Shown: positions 41,286 through 42,673 of the stretch, one piece after another
Layout of the letters: the number at the start of each line of letters is the position of its first letter
Numbering within the stretch: position 1 is the stretch's first letter
Made by a program: the position numbers and the translations under genes
Notes under the pieces: model-generated
Told to the model about the DNA's origin: nothing
Databases searched by the model: none
Seen by the model: the letters and a program-made list of their open reading frames with translations, nothing else
Assembly (NCBI RefSeq): GCF_001429185.1
Contig: NZ_LMIW01000002.1
Location: 1 to 42,673, forward strand
DNA from: Terrabacter sp. Root85
GTDB lineage: Bacteria > Actinomycetota > Actinomycetes > Actinomycetales > Dermatophilaceae
DNA: 42,673 nucleotides
Direction of reading: 5' to 3'

Positions 41286-41306
41286 TTAGTTTTGTCACGC
41301 AACTTA
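41286..41306. promoter_or_regulatory. Candidate ROK operator between xylA and its regulator
   Basis: TTAGTT (41286-41291) and AACTTA (41301-41306) form an imperfect inverted repeat (5 of 6 pairs) with a 9-nt centre TTTGTCACG. It is AT-rich compared with the surrounding DNA and lies between the divergent starts 41267 and 41333. Confidence 0.6.
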
Positions 41307-41332
41307 CGTCGTGGACCGGCTAGGGTCAAGGC

Positions 41333-42523
41333 ATGGCCAACCTGCGCCAGGCGAGCCTGCGCCACGCGAACCTCGCCCTCGTCGCGCGCACCGTCCTCGC
41401 CGCCGACTCCCCACCGTCGCGCGCCGACGTCGCGGCCGCGACCTCCCTGACCCGCTCGACGGTCTCGCGCCTCGTCGACGAGCTCGTCGCCGGCGGCATC
41501 CTCGAGGAGGTCGAGTCGGTCGTCGGCGGGCCGGGACGCCCGGGTCGTCCGGCCACCCCCCTCCGGGCGTCGACCGGTCGCTTCGCCGCGCTCGGCCTCC
41601 AGGTCGGCGTCGGCCACCTCGCGGTACGCCTCGTCGACCTGACGGGGGCGGTGCTCGCCGAGCGGCTCCTGACCGCAGACCTCGCAGGCTCACGCCCCGG
41701 GAGCACATTGCGTCGTCTGAGGACGATGGCCGGTCGGGTCCTCGAGAGCGCTCCCCTCGGCTGCCACGTCGTCGGCGCCGGCCTGGCGCTGCCCGGCATC
41801 GTCGACGTCGAGGCCGGTCGCCTGCTCAGCGCTCCCAACCTCGGCTGGGAGGATGTCGTGCCCGGAGTCGCGCTCGAGGCCGTCCTCGGAGGCCTGCCCC
41901 TGCGCCTCGGCAACGAGGCCGACCTCGCCGCGCACGCGTACGCCCATCCGGCGCCCGGGCACGACAGCCAGCCCCAGGACTTCGTCTACCTCAGCGGTGA
42001 GGTGGGCATCGGCGGAGCGGTCGTCGTCGACGGCGAGGTCATGACCGGCCGCCACGGCTGGGCCGGGGAGATCGGCCACGTCTGCGTCGACCCCGACGGA
42101 CCCCCCTGCCGCTGTGGCTCCACCGGCTGCCTCGAGCAGTATGCCGGCCGGCTCGCCATGCTCGACGCCGCGGGACTCGACGCGTCCACCACGCCGTCCG
42201 AGCTGGCGGCCCGGGCCCGAGACGGCGACGAGAAGGCGCAGTTGGCCACCCGATCGGCAGCCCGGGCTCTCGGCGTCGCCCTCGCGGGCGTCGTCAACGT
42301 CCTCGACATCCCCACCGTCGTCCTCGGCGGACACCTCGCGCAGGTGTGTGACCTGCTCACCCCGGAAGTCGAGGAGATCCTCGGCAGGCGGGTGCTGTCA
42401 GGGCGCTGGGTCAGCCCTCGGGTCGTCATCGCGTCGGACGACCCCGCGCCCGGAGCCACGGGGGCCGCCCTGCTCGCCCTGGACGAGCTCGTCCGAGATC
42501 CCGCCGGGGTGCTCGGACACTGA
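41333..42523 (+). CDS. ROK-family xylose repressor (XylR-like)
   Basis: The protein has 396 residues. An N-terminal winged HTH (PSRADVAAATSLTRSTVSRLVDELVAGGIL) is followed by a ROK sugar-kinase-like domain (LGLQVGVGHLAVRLVDLTGAVL, AGLALPGIVD, LGNEADLAAHAYA, YLSGEVGIGGAVVVDGE). The zinc motif is HVCVDPDGPPCRCGSTGCLEQYAG. It is divergent from xylA, so sugar-dependent control of xylA is the best supported role. ATG 41333 has no strong ribosome site but fits the start of the HTH. Confidence 0.93.
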   Translation: MANLRQASLRHANLALVARTVLAADSPPSRADVAAATSLTRSTVSRLVDELVAGGILEEVESVVGGPGRPGRPATPLRASTGRFAALGLQVGVGHLAVRLVDLTGAVLAERLLTADLAGSRPGSTLRRLRTMAGRVLESAPLGCHVVGAGLALPGIVDVEAGRLLSAPNLGWEDVVPGVALEAVLGGLPLRLGNEADLAAHAYAHPAPGHDSQPQDFVYLSGEVGIGGAVVVDGEVMTGRHGWAGEIGHVCVDPDGPPCRCGSTGCLEQYAGRLAMLDAAGLDASTTPSELAARARDGDEKAQLATRSAARALGVALAGVVNVLDIPTVVLGGHLAQVCDLLTPEVEEILGRRVLSGRWVSPRVVIASDDPAPGATGAALLALDELVRDPAGVLGH

Positions 42524-42525
42524 GA

Positions 42526-42555
42526 AGAGCGCCTTTCCGTCGGGAAAGGCGCTCT
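42526..42555 (+). terminator. Terminator of the ROK gene
   Basis: AGAGCGCCTTTCC (42526-42538) and GGAAAGGCGCTCT (42543-42555) form a perfect 13-bp stem with the loop GTCG, just after the stop codon. Confidence 0.9.
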
Positions 42556-42580
42556 GGTGGCGTGAATGGACGCAGAAATG

Positions 42581-42615
42581 CGACAACCCCGCCAACGGTG
42601 TTGGCGGGGTTGTCG
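42581..42615 (-). terminator. rRNA operon terminator
   Basis: CGACAACCCCGCCAAC (42581-42596) and GTTGGCGGGGTTGTCG (42600-42615) form a perfect 16-bp stem with a 3-nt loop. On the minus strand it follows the 5S gene and is succeeded by CATTT. Confidence 0.9.
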
Positions 42616-42623
42616 TGAATGGT

Positions 42624-42673
42624 TGTCCGGCTGCGTCCTACTCTCCCACACCGTCACCAGTGCAGTACCATCG
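42624..42673 (-). rRNA. rrf: 5S ribosomal RNA, 3' end only
   Basis: On the minus strand the last 50 bp read CGATGGTACTGCACTG...GGTGTGGGAGAGTAGGACGC...CCGGACA. This is the conserved 3' half of actinobacterial 5S rRNA. The gene runs off the right edge of the window. An rRNA operon therefore lies to the right, transcribed towards the window. Confidence 0.93.

Noticed and set aside
40101-41450. A 449-codon open frame on the plus strand
   Set aside because: Antisense shadow of xylA; Val/Glu/Arg-rich, no domain, no ribosome site.
1-42673. CRISPR array, tRNA genes, prophage modules
   Set aside because: No regularly spaced repeats of CRISPR type, no cloverleaf recognised by eye and no phage structural genes. 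The tandem unit at 31485-31545 is too short for CRISPR.

Overview
The window is high-GC DNA with strongly GC-biased third codon positions and frequent GTG starts. It comes from an actinobacterium. The gene content (RNase J, Kup, a Streptomyces-type xylose isomerase with a ROK regulator, an ECF41 sigma factor, Arr, CYTH-CHAD) and the style of the 5S rRNA end suggest a Micrococcales relative, perhaps Intrasporangiaceae. That family placement is inference from general resemblance.

Layout. (1) 1-12.5 kb is sparse and accessory in character. It opens with the end of an IS3-family element, followed by a decayed gene. Next come a class III nucleotide cyclase fused to a STAND-type ATPase, a small secreted protein, two membrane proteins (one frameshifted), a protein with a C-terminal HU-like domain, a two-gene cassette of unknown function, and a Vps62-like/aerolysin-like putative pore-forming protein. 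Long stretches lack convincing genes. (2) 12.5-26 kb mixes ordinary genes with an IS110-family element whose transposase is frameshifted. The ordinary genes are an MDR oxidoreductase, a methyltransferase/glycosyltransferase pair, RNase J, Kup, a VOC protein and a CYTH-CHAD protein. The region upstream of the IS110 transposase is a candidate bridge-RNA locus. (3) 26-42.7 kb is dense and core-like. It holds an epimerase/alcohol dehydrogenase/DUF72 operon, a TetR-alpha/beta hydrolase divergon, a ThrE-type exporter, a small GTPase-like protein, a phospholipase D-like protein and an ECF41 sigma factor with its carboxymuconolactone-decarboxylase partner and a recognisable ECF41-type promoter. It continues with an Imm5-like/Arr fusion, a GNAT protein, an oxidoreductase-TetR divergon with two perfect operators, DUF2200 and VOC proteins, and the xylA-ROK divergon. 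It ends with back-to-back terminators and the 3' end of a 5S rRNA gene on the minus strand, so an rRNA operon lies to the right.

The main regulatory logic is visible as divergent pairs: TetR/hydrolase, TetR/MDR oxidoreductase and ROK/xylA. The sigma factor operon appears to carry its own promoter. The 7-mer GGCATAC (either strand) occurs about 15 times to the right of 27.2 kb. I found none to the left of it. This supports different histories for the two parts or a sequence-level constraint in the right part. No tRNA, CRISPR array or phage structural gene was found. The least explained block is 7.2-12.2 kb.
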